62,755 bases of DNA from Anaerostipes sp. (GCF_018381315.1 NZ_JAGZSD010000022.1:1-62755); one strand, 5' to 3'. Counted from the first letter of the stretch, positions 24,950 to 32,587 are shown. The notes: generated by a model not told the origin, from the sequence alone. A program made the numbers and translations.

Positions 24950-25796
24950 GATCGGTTTCCTCCTTGCGCAGAATAAACCGCTGTGTGGGATAGCCAAACT
25001 CAACCAGAAACTCGGCTTCCGCAAATCCCAGACTTTGGATTTCTCTGCGGTGGCCCGTGTCGGCTTTATCCCCCTCCCGGTATGTGGTGATACTGATCTC
25101 TTTGTCTGTCAATAATTCTGTCATTACTTTTTGAAGAAAGGCTTTTGGAATTCCCATTTTTCTGTAAAGCGGGTGAACACCCATGAAATCAATGCTTCCG
25201 GTCTCATAAGAAAAAAGCATGATGCCGACAGCAGTAATTCCGTCTTTTAAGATCAGTGCCTGACCGGAGCAGATTCGCTGCTGCAGAACAGTTTTGTATT
25301 CATCCTCATGCAGATGGGGGAACCCGTCAATGACAAGCCGTACCAGATCCATCCAGCAGGGGATGTCTTCCTCTGCTGCTAATGTGACATTCCATTGGAA
25401 CTTTTCTTTGCTGTTCAGCATATGATAACTGCCTCCAAAATCATATTTAAGCTGAAGCGGATAAAATTTTTCATTTTCTCTGTATTTACCCGGAGATGTT
25501 TTGTACATTGCCGTAAAAATATTTGAAAAGGCCTGCTGGCTTTCATATCCTGCCTTCAGTGCAATGTCAAGGATCGGCTGTTTAGAAAAAACCAGCAGCT
25601 TTGCGGCTTCTGTCAGCCGGCGTCTTTGAAGATAGTCATGTACTGTCAGGCCGACGTTATCAGTGAATATCCGATGAAGATGATACTTTGAATAATGTAC
25701 GGCGTTGGAGATGATATCCAGATCCAGTTTTTCGGACAGATGAAGTTCAATATAGTCAATAACCGCTTCTATTTTTTCAAGTTTGTGGTGATGCAT
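24939..25796 (-). CDS. AraC-family HTH fused to a GNAT acetyltransferase domain
   Basis: 285 residues. The N-terminal AraC/XylS double HTH (about 1-105) has ISNAVHYSKYHLHRIFTDNV and AGYESQQAFSNIFTAMYKTSP. The C-terminal part (about 135-270) resembles a GNAT acetyltransferase, with IDFMGVHPLYRKMGIPKAF as the acetyl-CoA-binding motif A. It is a predicted DNA-binding protein with an acetyltransferase or acetyl-CoA-sensing domain. The ribosome site AAAGGAGGAAAAA is ideal. The stop overlaps the helicase start, so the two are translated together. Target genes and acetyl acceptor are unknown. Confidence 0.87.
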   Translation of the reverse strand: MHHHKLEKIEAVIDYIELHLSEKLDLDIISNAVHYSKYHLHRIFTDNVGLTVHDYLQRRRLTEAAKLLVFSKQPILDIALKAGYESQQAFSNIFTAMYKTSPGKYRENEKFYPLQLKYDFGGSYHMLNSKEKFQWNVTLAAEEDIPCWMDLVRLVIDGFPHLHEDEYKTVLQQRICSGQALILKDGITAVGIMLFSYETGSIDFMGVHPLYRKMGIPKAFLQKVMTELLTDKEISITTYREGDKADTGHRREIQSLGFAEAEFLVEFGYPTQRFILRKEETDHEK

Positions 25797-25872
25797 TTTT
25801 TCCTCCTTTCACTGGACTTGATTATACTTGTATTTGGCAGACAGGTTTTCATCATTCTTGCTGTTCTTTTGT

Positions 25873-25908
25873 GCGCTTCCTGCACGGAGTGCTTTTCTAT
25901 GCAATAAA
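25873..25908 (-). repeat. Dispersed intergenic repeat, short copy
   Basis: Minus strand: TTGCATAGAAAAGCACTCCG followed by TGCAGGAAGCGCACA. This is the core of the repeat family seen at 3500, 27.1 kb and 30.4 kb, without the flanking hairpin arm. Confidence 0.6.
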
Positions 25909-25938
25909 AAACACCAGCCGGTAATAAAAGGGCTGGTG
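25905..25938 (-). terminator. Intrinsic terminator of the nitroreductase unit
   Basis: Minus strand: CACCAGCC / GGCTGGTG stem followed by T6. It lies just after the nitroreductase stop. Confidence 0.85.
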
Positions 25939-25944
25939 CAGCAA

Positions 25945-26535
25945 TTAATTTCTCCACTTTGTTATCTTGTGAAGTTCATTTCTCGGCCTGGCATCAGGGG
26001 CTTCATCCGCATAGCCTATTGTGAGTGCGGCAAATAACTGATCTTTTGTGTGAAGCCATTCGGTCAGTTCTTCATAGGCAAAGAAAATATCGCATATCCA
26101 TAGGCTTCCTAATCCTAAGTCAGCAGCGGTGAGAGTCATATTTTGAACTGCAGCCCCAATAGACTGGGCATTGCAGAGTTCAGCAATGCGGTCTTCCTCT
26201 GTCAGGGGCAGTGACAGGTCAAGACCTAAAGCGTTTGTTATGAAGATGGTCACCGGGGCCTTGCGCATGATCTCCAGTGTACAGCGGGCTCCGTTCAGGT
26301 GAGCACTGCTGTGCGGCAGCAGGGGAGCGGTTTCTTCTCTTTGTAATCCCTGCTCCATGGCAGACAGCATGCCGGCTTTTGAATCTCCTGAGACAACGGT
26401 GAATCTCCAGGGCTGTCTGTTTTTAGAGGACGGGGCCTGTATTCCGGACCGTATGATTTCTTCTATTAAATGGCAGGGCACTTCCTTTTGTTTGAATTTC
26501 CGGATACTGCGTCTGTTTGATATTGCGTCTATCAT
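25945..26535 (-). CDS. Nitroreductase-family FMN oxidoreductase
   Basis: 196 residues. N-terminal FMN-contact motif AISNRRSIRKFKQKEV, then SGIQAPSSKNRQPWRF, a mid-region NAQSIGAAVQNMTLTAADLG and C-terminal ALTIGYADEAPDARPR. This is the usual layout of single-domain NAD(P)H:FMN nitroreductases. The start at 26535 follows AGGAGG; the in-frame ATG at 26559 lacks a ribosome site. It lies 20 bases downstream of the DUF1905 gene and is probably co-transcribed with it. Physiological substrate unknown. Confidence 0.93.
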   Translation of the reverse strand: MIDAISNRRSIRKFKQKEVPCHLIEEIIRSGIQAPSSKNRQPWRFTVVSGDSKAGMLSAMEQGLQREETAPLLPHSSAHLNGARCTLEIMRKAPVTIFITNALGLDLSLPLTEEDRIAELCNAQSIGAAVQNMTLTAADLGLGSLWICDIFFAYEELTEWLHTKDQLFAALTIGYADEAPDARPRNELHKITKWRN

Positions 26536-26555
26536 TTTTATCCTCCTGAATGCTG

Positions 26556-26831
26556 TCATCGGGCATTTTTTCGTTCTTCAAGCGTTACATGAATTTGATC
26601 TCCCGGCTGTTTGCCGATTTTTTGCCGGATGTCTTTTCGGACACCGATTATATGGCATGGAGTTCCCATTCTTACAACTTGTCCGTCATAGGGCTCACCG
26701 TCAAAAACTGCATGTACCGGCAGCCGTGATTTACCGAATAATTCTTTTATATCAAAAGGTATCTCTATATATGCAGCGTCCATACCCGGCTTTTTTAAAA
26801 TAACTGCATCAAATTCAAGAACTTTCTTCAT
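26556..26831 (-). CDS. DUF1905 domain protein
   Basis: 91 residues with the DUF1905 pattern: FDAVILKKPGMDAAYIEIPF, then VHAVFDGEPYDGQVV, HIIGVRKDIRQKIGK and GDQIHVTLEE. The fold is a small double-psi beta-barrel in known members; function unknown. The start at 26831 follows AGAGGAAAAGC. The frame extends upstream to 26933 without a ribosome site. First gene of a two-gene unit with the nitroreductase. Confidence 0.88.
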   Translation of the reverse strand: MKKVLEFDAVILKKPGMDAAYIEIPFDIKELFGKSRLPVHAVFDGEPYDGQVVRMGTPCHIIGVRKDIRQKIGKQPGDQIHVTLEERKNAR

Positions 26832-26967
26832 GCTTTTCCTCTTTTCTTTATAAACAGTATATTCTTTCTTAATTCTAGTGTGTCCTCGCTTTTCCGGTGT
26901 TATGCAGATGCATTTCTTCCGGCCTGTCTGCATATGATGATTTAGGCTGTTTAAAGGTTTGGCTAAA

Positions 26968-27146
26968 GAACAAAGTGGGCATGCCGCCTTATCTCACCAA
27001 ATCCCTCATTCTTTGAGGGGCTTGTTCACTTTGCGCGCCAAATGCGATTTGCCACAGGCAAATAATTTCTCTGCGCATTTGTGTGCATCCTACACGGAGT
27101 GCTTTATTATTGCATAGGGGATTCTGAAGGAATTTCCTATGCAATA
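26968..27146 (-). repeat. Dispersed intergenic repeat, longest copy
   Basis: On the minus strand it opens with a hairpin (TTGCATAGG ... CCTATGCAA), then the core AAAGCACTCCGTGTAGGATG, a segment with inverted pieces (TTATTTGCC ... GGCAAAT) and ends GGCGGCATGCCCACTTTGTTC-like. The same end is found in the copy at 30.4 kb. It fills most of the gap between the DUF1905 gene and tRNA-Arg. A 73-codon frame across it (27210-26989) is not believed to be a gene. Confidence 0.65.
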
Positions 27147-27147
27147 A

Positions 27148-27174
27148 TAAAAAAAGTCCCGCAAAGCGGAACTT
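27148..27174 (-). terminator. Intrinsic terminator after tRNA-Arg
   Basis: Minus strand: AAGTTCCGC / GCGGGACTT stem with TTT loop, followed by T7. Confidence 0.88.
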
Positions 27175-27183
27175 ATAAGCAAA

Positions 27184-27255
27184 TAGGCCTGGCGGGAATC
27201 GAACCCACAACGGCCCCTTAGGAGGGGGCTGTTATATCCATTTAACTACAGACCC
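27184..27255 (-). tRNA. tRNA-Arg (anticodon CCU)
   Basis: A 72-base cloverleaf. Acceptor GGGTCTG / CAGGCCT, D-arm GTTA-AATGGATA-TAAC, anticodon stem GCCCC/GGGGC with loop CTCCTAA (anticodon CCT), T-arm GTGGG-TTCGATT-CCCGC, discriminator A. The CCA end is not encoded. It reads the AGG codon. Confidence 0.96.
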
Positions 27256-27271
27256 GCAAAACACATTTACT

Positions 27272-27300
27272 ATTGTAACGATTCATTTATGAAAAGTCAA
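27272..27300 (-). promoter_or_regulatory. SigmaA promoter of tRNA-Arg
   Basis: Minus strand: TTGACT, 17-base spacer, TACAAT, ending 17 bases before the tRNA 5' end. Confidence 0.85.
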
Positions 27301-27403
27301 TGAAAAAAGCTGTCCGGCGTTGACTTTTTATCTCTTTTTCTTTAAAGTAGTTAAATAGGGTCTTTCTATGCTTTAGCCGGGAAGATTTACAGGGAGGTAG
27401 TTT

Positions 27404-28768
27404 ATGAAAGCGATCAATGATTTTGTATGGGGACCTGTCATGCTTGTACTTCTGATGGGGACAGGTATTTTTTTAACCATACGCCTGAAATTTCTTCCAT
27501 GGAGAAATCTGCCTTATGCCTTAAAGATGGTTTTTGTTAAGGATAAGAGCGGAGTACAGGACGGGGATATATCCGGATTCCAGTCATTGATGACAGCCCT
27601 GGCTGCTACGATCGGAACGGGGAATATCGTTGGTGTCAGCACTGCCATGGTTATGGGCGGCCCGGGAGCTTTCTTGTGGATGTGGATCAGTGCCTTATTC
27701 GGGCTTTCCACTAAATATGCAGAGAGTGTTTTGGCGGTGAAGTACCGGGAGATCAATGAGAACGGAGAAATGTGCGGCGGTCCTATGTACGCCATGAAAA
27801 ATGGTTTTAAGATCAAGTGGATCGGACTTATACTGGCCTTTTTCTTTGCCTTGTTCACTGTATTTGCATCCTTTGGCATCGGAAATATGACCCAGGCCAA
27901 TTCTATTGCTGAGTCCATGAAAGGATTGTGGGGAACACCCCATTGGCTGACAGGAGCCGTGATTGCACTGCTGGCCCTTTCCATTCTGATCGGCGGAATT
28001 AAAAGCATAGGCAAGGTATGCGGGTTCTTTGTGCCCAAGATGGCAGTTTTCTATTTTATAATGGGGATTGCTGTTATTTATATAAACAGGGCAAATCTGG
28101 GACAGGGAATCGCAATGATCTTTAAAATGGGACTGTCTCCCAAGGCTGTGGCGGGAGGTGTAGGCGGAACCATTGTGGCAGGGTTATTTTCTTCTATGAG
28201 ATGGGGAATCGCCAGAGGTATTTTTTCAAATGAGGCCGGACTTGGATCTGCACCTATTGTAGCGGCAGCTGCAAAAACTGACCATCCGTCCAAACAGGGT
28301 TATATTAACATGACGGGCACTTTTTTTGATACGCTTGTCGTATGCAGTGTCACAGGCCTGATTGTGGCATCTTCGGGAGTGCTGGGAAGTGTAGATTCCC
28401 ACGGCAGGCTGATCACCGGGGCAGCGCTTACGATGAAGGCGTTTGAGAAAGCCCTTGGACCGGCAGGAGAGCTATGCGTGGGACTGGGCATTGTTATGTT
28501 TGCATTTTCAACCATCATCGGATGGGAGTATTACGGTGAGAAGGCACTGGAATATCTGGTGAAAAAGACATCTTACATTAAATTATACCGGATTGTTTAT
28601 TCCTGTGTTATCTTTGTAGGAGCTACCGTGCCGCTGCAGCTGGTATGGAATTTTTCGGACACAATGAACGGGCTGATGGCAATACCAAACTTAATATGCC
28701 TGCTCGTATTACATAAAGTAGTAATGAAAGAGTGTTTTCGTTTTGAACAGATAAAGAAAGGACGATGA
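27404..28768 (+). CDS. AgcS/AlsT-family sodium:alanine/glycine symporter
   Basis: 454 residues with about ten hydrophobic helices. Family signatures: DGDISGFQSLMTALAATIGTGN near the N-terminus, KYAESVLAVKYRE, MKNGFK and SSMRWGIARGIFSNEAGLGS. It imports small neutral amino acids with sodium. The start follows GGGAGG 6 bases upstream. The DJ-1 and DUF1189 genes follow with gaps of 4 and 2 bases, ending at the terminator at 30144, so the three form one operon. Substrate (alanine, glycine or another amino acid) not resolved. Confidence 0.95.
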   Translation: MKAINDFVWGPVMLVLLMGTGIFLTIRLKFLPWRNLPYALKMVFVKDKSGVQDGDISGFQSLMTALAATIGTGNIVGVSTAMVMGGPGAFLWMWISALFGLSTKYAESVLAVKYREINENGEMCGGPMYAMKNGFKIKWIGLILAFFFALFTVFASFGIGNMTQANSIAESMKGLWGTPHWLTGAVIALLALSILIGGIKSIGKVCGFFVPKMAVFYFIMGIAVIYINRANLGQGIAMIFKMGLSPKAVAGGVGGTIVAGLFSSMRWGIARGIFSNEAGLGSAPIVAAAAKTDHPSKQGYINMTGTFFDTLVVCSVTGLIVASSGVLGSVDSHGRLITGAALTMKAFEKALGPAGELCVGLGIVMFAFSTIIGWEYYGEKALEYLVKKTSYIKLYRIVYSCVIFVGATVPLQLVWNFSDTMNGLMAIPNLICLLVLHKVVMKECFRFEQIKKGR

Positions 28769-28772
28769 ACTT

Positions 28773-29327
28773 ATGAATAAAGTATTTGTGTTTTTAGCAG
28801 ATGGATTTGAAGAGATTGAAGGACTGACTGTGGTTGATATGCTGCGCCGGGCCGGGATTGAAGTCATTATGGTTTCAGCAGGGCCGTCAAAAGCTATCAC
28901 TGGTTCTCATCATATCGAGGTGGAGGCAGACTGCATGTTCCACGAAGTGCTGGAGCCGGAAGGAGCAATGTATGTGCTGCCGGGAGGAATGCCGGGCACC
29001 ATTGCGCTGAGAGAGCACCAGGGACTTGCGAAGCTGCTGAAAAAGGCGTATGATAATGGAAAATATCTGGCAGCGATCTGTGCAGCTCCGACCGTGCTCG
29101 GACAGTATGGATTCTTGGACGGGAAAAGAGCGACCTGCTACCCGGGACAAGAGGACGGGCTTGGCAAAGCGGAGTATGTTACAGAGCCGGTTGTTGTGGA
29201 CGGCAGGATCATCACCAGCAGAGGCATGGGAACTGCCATTGCGTTTGCCGGAAAACTTGTGGAGATTCTGCAGGGAACAGAGGCAAAAGAGGAATTGTTG
29301 AAGAGTATCATTTACGAGGAAAATTAA
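28773..29327 (+). CDS. DJ-1/PfpI-family protein
   Basis: 184 residues of the DJ-1 (ThiJ/YajL) family. The nucleophile Cys is in AAICAAPTVLG, the conserved Glu in DGFEEIE, and the oxyanion loop is PGGMPG. Family members act as glyoxalase III, protein or nucleotide deglycases or redox-sensitive chaperones. The spacing of 4 bases from the AgcS gene suggests co-transcription. The SD (AAAGAAAGGACG) lies inside the end of the AgcS gene. Exact activity not predictable. Confidence 0.93.
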   Translation: MNKVFVFLADGFEEIEGLTVVDMLRRAGIEVIMVSAGPSKAITGSHHIEVEADCMFHEVLEPEGAMYVLPGGMPGTIALREHQGLAKLLKKAYDNGKYLAAICAAPTVLGQYGFLDGKRATCYPGQEDGLGKAEYVTEPVVVDGRIITSRGMGTAIAFAGKLVEILQGTEAKEELLKSIIYEEN

Positions 29328-29329
29328 GA

Positions 29330-30115
29330 ATGCAAAGTACAGAAAAAATAAGTGTTTGGGAGCAGCTTCGTATAGCCTGCACCAAACCGAGGCAGTATAA
29401 AAAGCTGCTGAACCTGAAAAAATGGAAGGTAGCAATATTTACATTGCTTTTGGGACTCGTTATCACTCTGCTGGGACCTGTGATGGACTTGGCAGGATTT
29501 GCAGTGAGCGTAGGAGGCCCTGAGAACTTTGTCATGAACCGGCTGCCGGCCTTTGAACTGAAGAACGGACAGCTTACTCTGGACCATGCGGTGGATTTTA
29601 ATCTGGGAGGGCTGCATATTTCCGCAGATTCAGGGAAAAAAAAAGTGGGAACAGATGATTTCGATGAAAAATATACAGATGAGATTCATTTTTCAAAGAA
29701 TAATATGGCCATTAAGACTTCCGTTATGGGACAGACCATCACGAAGAATTTTAATACAATGAAGAACGCCTCCTTTACCAACCGGGATTTGGCGAATCTT
29801 CTTCCGCTCATCTATTTTATGACATTTATTGCACTGCTGTTTGTTTACGGGGGAATACTTCTGCAGTATCTGTTTTATTGCCTGCTGGTCTCCTGGCTGG
29901 TATCTTTGAATATGAAGACCAGAAACCAGCCAATGGCATTCGGAAAGATCTTTCAGATGTCAATTTACGCAAGAGTGCCGTGTGAGCTTATCGGCACCAT
30001 TGGACTTACCGCCGGAATTTCCTTTTTTACAGGGATTGTATGGATTATGGTGGGATATCTGGTGAGCTACCAGCTGATGATAATGGGACTTACAGAGAAA
30101 AAACCTAAAGAATAG
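29330..30115 (+). CDS. DUF1189-family membrane protein
   Basis: 261 residues. A cytoplasmic N-terminus (WEQLRIACTKPRQYKKL) is followed by a transmembrane helix, an exported beta-rich part with the DUF1189-like phrase PAFELKNGQLTL, and C-terminal membrane helices (LIYFMTFIALLFVYGGI and onward). Function unknown. Last gene of the AgcS-DJ-1 unit, followed by an intrinsic terminator and an intron remnant. Confidence 0.85.
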   Translation: MQSTEKISVWEQLRIACTKPRQYKKLLNLKKWKVAIFTLLLGLVITLLGPVMDLAGFAVSVGGPENFVMNRLPAFELKNGQLTLDHAVDFNLGGLHISADSGKKKVGTDDFDEKYTDEIHFSKNNMAIKTSVMGQTITKNFNTMKNASFTNRDLANLLPLIYFMTFIALLFVYGGILLQYLFYCLLVSWLVSLNMKTRNQPMAFGKIFQMSIYARVPCELIGTIGLTAGISFFTGIVWIMVGYLVSYQLMIMGLTEKKPKE

Positions 30116-30143
30116 ATAGTTTACCACATATAGAACAGAGAAG

Positions 30144-30173
30144 AAAAAGTGTTCCGGAAGGAGCACTTTTTTT
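30144..30173 (+). terminator. Intrinsic terminator and probable group IIC intron target
   Basis: A 12-bp stem (AAAAAGTGTTCC / GGAGCACTTTTT) closed by a GGAA tetraloop, followed by T7. The group II intron remnant begins 7 bases after the T run. Confidence 0.93.
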
Positions 30174-30179
30174 AATTCA

Positions 30180-30395
30180 GTGCGCCCGGCGGGCGCACGT
30201 TCTAACCAGCCGAGGTCATAGTACCGGGAACCCTGACACCAACACAGACTTTTGGACGGATGACCTGCTTGACACCATCTTACGCAGCGGTAATGCTGAA
30301 CGCTGTATTAACCAAAACAATCATAGTAGACCGCCTTGGTACTGAACAGTATGCAAGGTGATGTGGAAGAGGGAATAACCATCCCTCTATCCGAT
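30180..30395 (+). mobile_element. Internally deleted group II intron (class C-like), about 216 bases
   Basis: The 5' end GTGCGCCCGGCGGGCGCAC matches group IIC-type 5' ends. A catalytic-hairpin-like domain V lies at 30330-30363 (CCGCCTTG ... CAAGGTGAT with a TACTGAACAGTA tip and 2-base bulge), followed by a domain VI-like hairpin (GAGGGA / TCCCTC) with a bulged A and a CCGAT 3' end. Between them lie about 17 codons that look like the start of an intron reverse transcriptase (DDLLDTILRSGNAER), after which almost all of the ORF is missing. The position immediately after an intrinsic terminator is the hallmark of class C introns. It cannot encode its own maturase. Confidence 0.75.
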
Positions 30396-30466
30396 TAGGA
30401 AAAGTGCGTCCCATGAAAGAAAAAGCACTTCGTGCAGGATGAGGCGGGCATGCCCACTTTATTCCA
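30396..30466 (+). repeat. Dispersed intergenic repeat, copy abutting the intron remnant
   Basis: TAGGAAAAGTGCGTCCCATG, then AAAGCACTTCGTGCAGGAT and GGCGGGCATGCCCACTTT. It shares the core with the copies at 3500 and 25.88 kb and both core and 3' end with the copy at 27 kb. It starts exactly at the intron 3' end. Confidence 0.6.
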
Positions 30467-30482
30467 TTGCAAGTTGTACAGC

Positions 30483-30513
30483 AAAAATCCCTGAGGAAAT
30501 CTCAGGGATTTTT
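30483..30513. terminator. Intrinsic terminator (both strands)
   Basis: A perfect 13-bp stem AAAAATCCCTGAG / CTCAGGGATTTTT. It is symmetrical enough to end minus-strand amt transcripts as well. The following 140 bases up to the amt stop contain nothing recognisable apart from a small CGGGA/TCCCG hairpin near 30629. Confidence 0.88.
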
Positions 30514-30656
30514 GTTGTTTTAAACAAATATATTTTATAAAAGCTGCCAAGAAGTGTATCTGTTCTGTCAAAGATTAGTCAGCAGGAGAGTAAGAACTAG
30601 TCAAATTTCAGTCTTTTATATAAACGGGAGAGAGGATCCCGGATATATTAAATTAA

Positions 30657-31895
30657 TTAGTGATCACTTTTCAGAGAGAAATCAGCATATCCGGAGATAC
30701 CATGTTCTGATATATCCATACCTGTAAGTTCTTCTTCCTTAGATGCCCGGAGACCAATGGTGTGTTTCAGTCCCTGGAAGATCACAAGGCCGCCTACAAC
30801 ACAATAAGCAGCAACAGCAAAAACTCCGATGAACTGTGCTTTAATAAATGCCCCGCGGGTAATATCGAGAAGCTTTAGAGAATCGCCGGTTGCAAAGAAT
30901 GCTGTCAGCAGGGTGCCTACAACTCCGCATGCCAGATGAACCCCGCAGGCACCGACCGGATCATCGATCTTCGCTTTTTTATCCAGAAGTTCAATCACAG
31001 CGACTACCACAACTCCGCAGATAGCTCCGATAGCGATGGCTCCGTAGTTTGATACTACGTCACATCCGGCTGTGATACCGACAAGGCCGGCAAGAGAGCC
31101 GTTTAATGTCATGGAAACATCAGGTTTGCCATAGCGCACCCATGTGATAATCAGGGCAACCAAAGTAGATGCAGCGGCAGCCAGGTTTGTTGTCATGGCA
31201 ATAGAGCCAAGGGTATCAGTAGCAGCCGTTGTGGAACCGCAGTTGAATCCGAACCAGCAGAACCATAAGATAAAGACCCCGAGAGCACCGAGTGCAATGT
31301 TATGGGCAGGAATCGCTCTTGGAGTTCCGTCTGCTTTGTATTTACCGATACGGGGACCAACTGTGGCAGCACCTACAAGTGCCAGCCATCCGCCGACAGA
31401 ATGGACTGCAGTGGATCCTGCAAAATCATGGAAGCCTAAATTGGAAAGCCATCCGCCGCCCCAGATCCAGTGTCCGGTGATCGGATAAATGACCAGGCTG
31501 ATCAGTGCACTGTAAATCAAATAAGAAGAAAACTTTGTACGCTCTGCCATGGCGCCGGAAACAATTGTGGCGGCTGTGGCACAGAATACAGTCTGGAAGA
31601 TCATAAAAACACCGGGCGTCAGATCTTTAAACTGCTGTAAATCAATCGATGTCGGGTTAAAGAAACCTGTGGTTCCGACGATCGGATTGTCACCTCCGAA
31701 CATCAGTGCAAATCCGATGACGAAGAAACAAAGGGTCCCAAGGACAAAGTCCATTAAGTTTTTCATAATAATGTTGCTTGAGTTTTTCGCTCTTGTAAAA
31801 CCTGTCTCTACCATTGCAAATCCTGCCTGCATAAAAAAGACAAGGAAAGCCGCAATACAAGTCCATACAATATTTAATAACTGCTGTACGTCCAT
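30657..31895 (-). CDS. amt: Ammonium transporter
   Basis: 412 residues with 11 predicted helices. Amt signatures: FFMQAGFAMVETGFTRAKN, the pore region FAGSTAVHSVGGWLALVGA and C-terminal DPVGACGVHLACGVVGTL. It moves ammonium/ammonia across the membrane and is blocked by GlnK. The start at 31895 (MDVQQLL) is 8 bases after GGAGG; the ATG at 31901 has only 2-base spacing. It follows glnK in the same direction with a strong hairpin in the 131-base gap. Confidence 0.96.
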   Translation of the reverse strand: MDVQQLLNIVWTCIAAFLVFFMQAGFAMVETGFTRAKNSSNIIMKNLMDFVLGTLCFFVIGFALMFGGDNPIVGTTGFFNPTSIDLQQFKDLTPGVFMIFQTVFCATAATIVSGAMAERTKFSSYLIYSALISLVIYPITGHWIWGGGWLSNLGFHDFAGSTAVHSVGGWLALVGAATVGPRIGKYKADGTPRAIPAHNIALGALGVFILWFCWFGFNCGSTTAATDTLGSIAMTTNLAAAASTLVALIITWVRYGKPDVSMTLNGSLAGLVGITAGCDVVSNYGAIAIGAICGVVVVAVIELLDKKAKIDDPVGACGVHLACGVVGTLLTAFFATGDSLKLLDITRGAFIKAQFIGVFAVAAYCVVGGLVIFQGLKHTIGLRASKEEELTGMDISEHGISGYADFSLKSDH

Positions 31896-31917
31896 ATTCA
31901 TATCCTCCTTTAAATAG

Positions 31918-31985
31918 AAAAGGGATAATGCCTGTCTCAGCAACTGCAACTTTGGCTGCAACTGCCTGACTGCATTATCCCCTTT
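31918..31985 (-). promoter_or_regulatory. Hairpin between glnK and amt
   Basis: A stem of about 14 bp (AAAGGGGATAATGC / GCATTATCCCTTTT on the minus strand) encloses about 40 bases with two GCAGTTGC words. The 3' arm ends in TTTT, then comes the amt ribosome site. It could act as a weak terminator or RNA-stability element that lowers amt relative to glnK. Confidence 0.6.
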
Positions 31986-32032
31986 GATAATGATTGAAAT
32001 ATTTTATAGTTTTCATACTTTCACCGTTTGGA

Positions 32033-32374
32033 TCACAAAGCATCCTTCCCGGTCTCGCCGGTACGGATCCGGATCGCCTCTTCCACCGGAGAAATAAAAA
32101 TTTTGCCGTCTCCGAACTCCCCGGTGCGGACTGTGTTCACAATATCTTTTGTCACTGCATCCACAATCTCCTCCGGCATTACAGATTCCACTTTGATCTT
32201 GGGAAGAAGATTTGAATTCAATTCATTTCCTCTGTATTTCTGGGTAAATCCTTTCTGATTTCCATATCCCATGATATTGGAGATCATAAGTCCGGAAACC
32301 TTATGCGCTTCCAGAATATGTTTTACATCTGTAAGCTTTTCAGGTTTGATGACTACAACAACTTTCTTCATCAT
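32033..32374 (-). CDS. glnK: P-II nitrogen regulatory protein (GlnK-type)
   Basis: 113 residues. The T-loop region reads GNQKGFTQKYRGNELNSN: the Tyr that is uridylylated in enterobacterial GlnB/GlnK is absent (Leu at that place), as usual in Firmicutes. VNTVRTGEFGDGKIF is the P-II C-terminal signature. It binds ATP/ADP and 2-oxoglutarate and plugs the Amt channel. The start follows GAGGAGG. Linkage to amt is the classic arrangement. The leader contains a sigmaA promoter and an attenuator-like terminator. Confidence 0.96.
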   Translation of the reverse strand: MMKKVVVVIKPEKLTDVKHILEAHKVSGLMISNIMGYGNQKGFTQKYRGNELNSNLLPKIKVESVMPEEIVDAVTKDIVNTVRTGEFGDGKIFISPVEEAIRIRTGETGKDAL

Positions 32375-32403
32375 AATATAATTCCTCCTCTTGATTATTA
32401 AAC

Positions 32404-32438
32404 AAAAAAAGGCATTCCAATCCTGGGATCGGAACGCC
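32404..32438 (-). terminator. Terminator in the glnK-amt leader (attenuator candidate)
   Basis: Minus strand: GGCGTTCCGATCC / GGATTGGAATGCC stem followed by T7, located between the promoter and the glnK start. The 5' end of the same transcript (GGGAACCAATC) can pair either with GTTCC of the left arm or with GATTGG of the right arm, so an alternative fold is available. Confidence 0.8.
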
Positions 32439-32458
32439 GTTGTTCTTGATTGGTTCCC

Positions 32459-32486
32459 ATTATACTCCTTGAAGCCCCATTGTCAA
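32459..32486 (-). promoter_or_regulatory. SigmaA promoter of glnK-amt
   Basis: Minus strand: consensus TTGACA, 16-base spacer, consensus TATAAT. The transcript would start about 80 bases before the glnK ATG. Confidence 0.9.
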
Positions 32487-32587
32487 TAAAAAGTTAAAAT
32501 GTATAAAAATAAATACAAATGAAAATGGTTCTTAATTTGTATGTAAATCATGGTAGAATGAAGAAAGAACAAGAAGCGGAGGAAGAT

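Noticed and set aside
26989..27210. 73-codon minus-strand frame near tRNA-Arg
   Set aside because: It runs through the tRNA terminator, the 3' part of the tRNA and the dispersed repeat; it is a by-product of the repeat.
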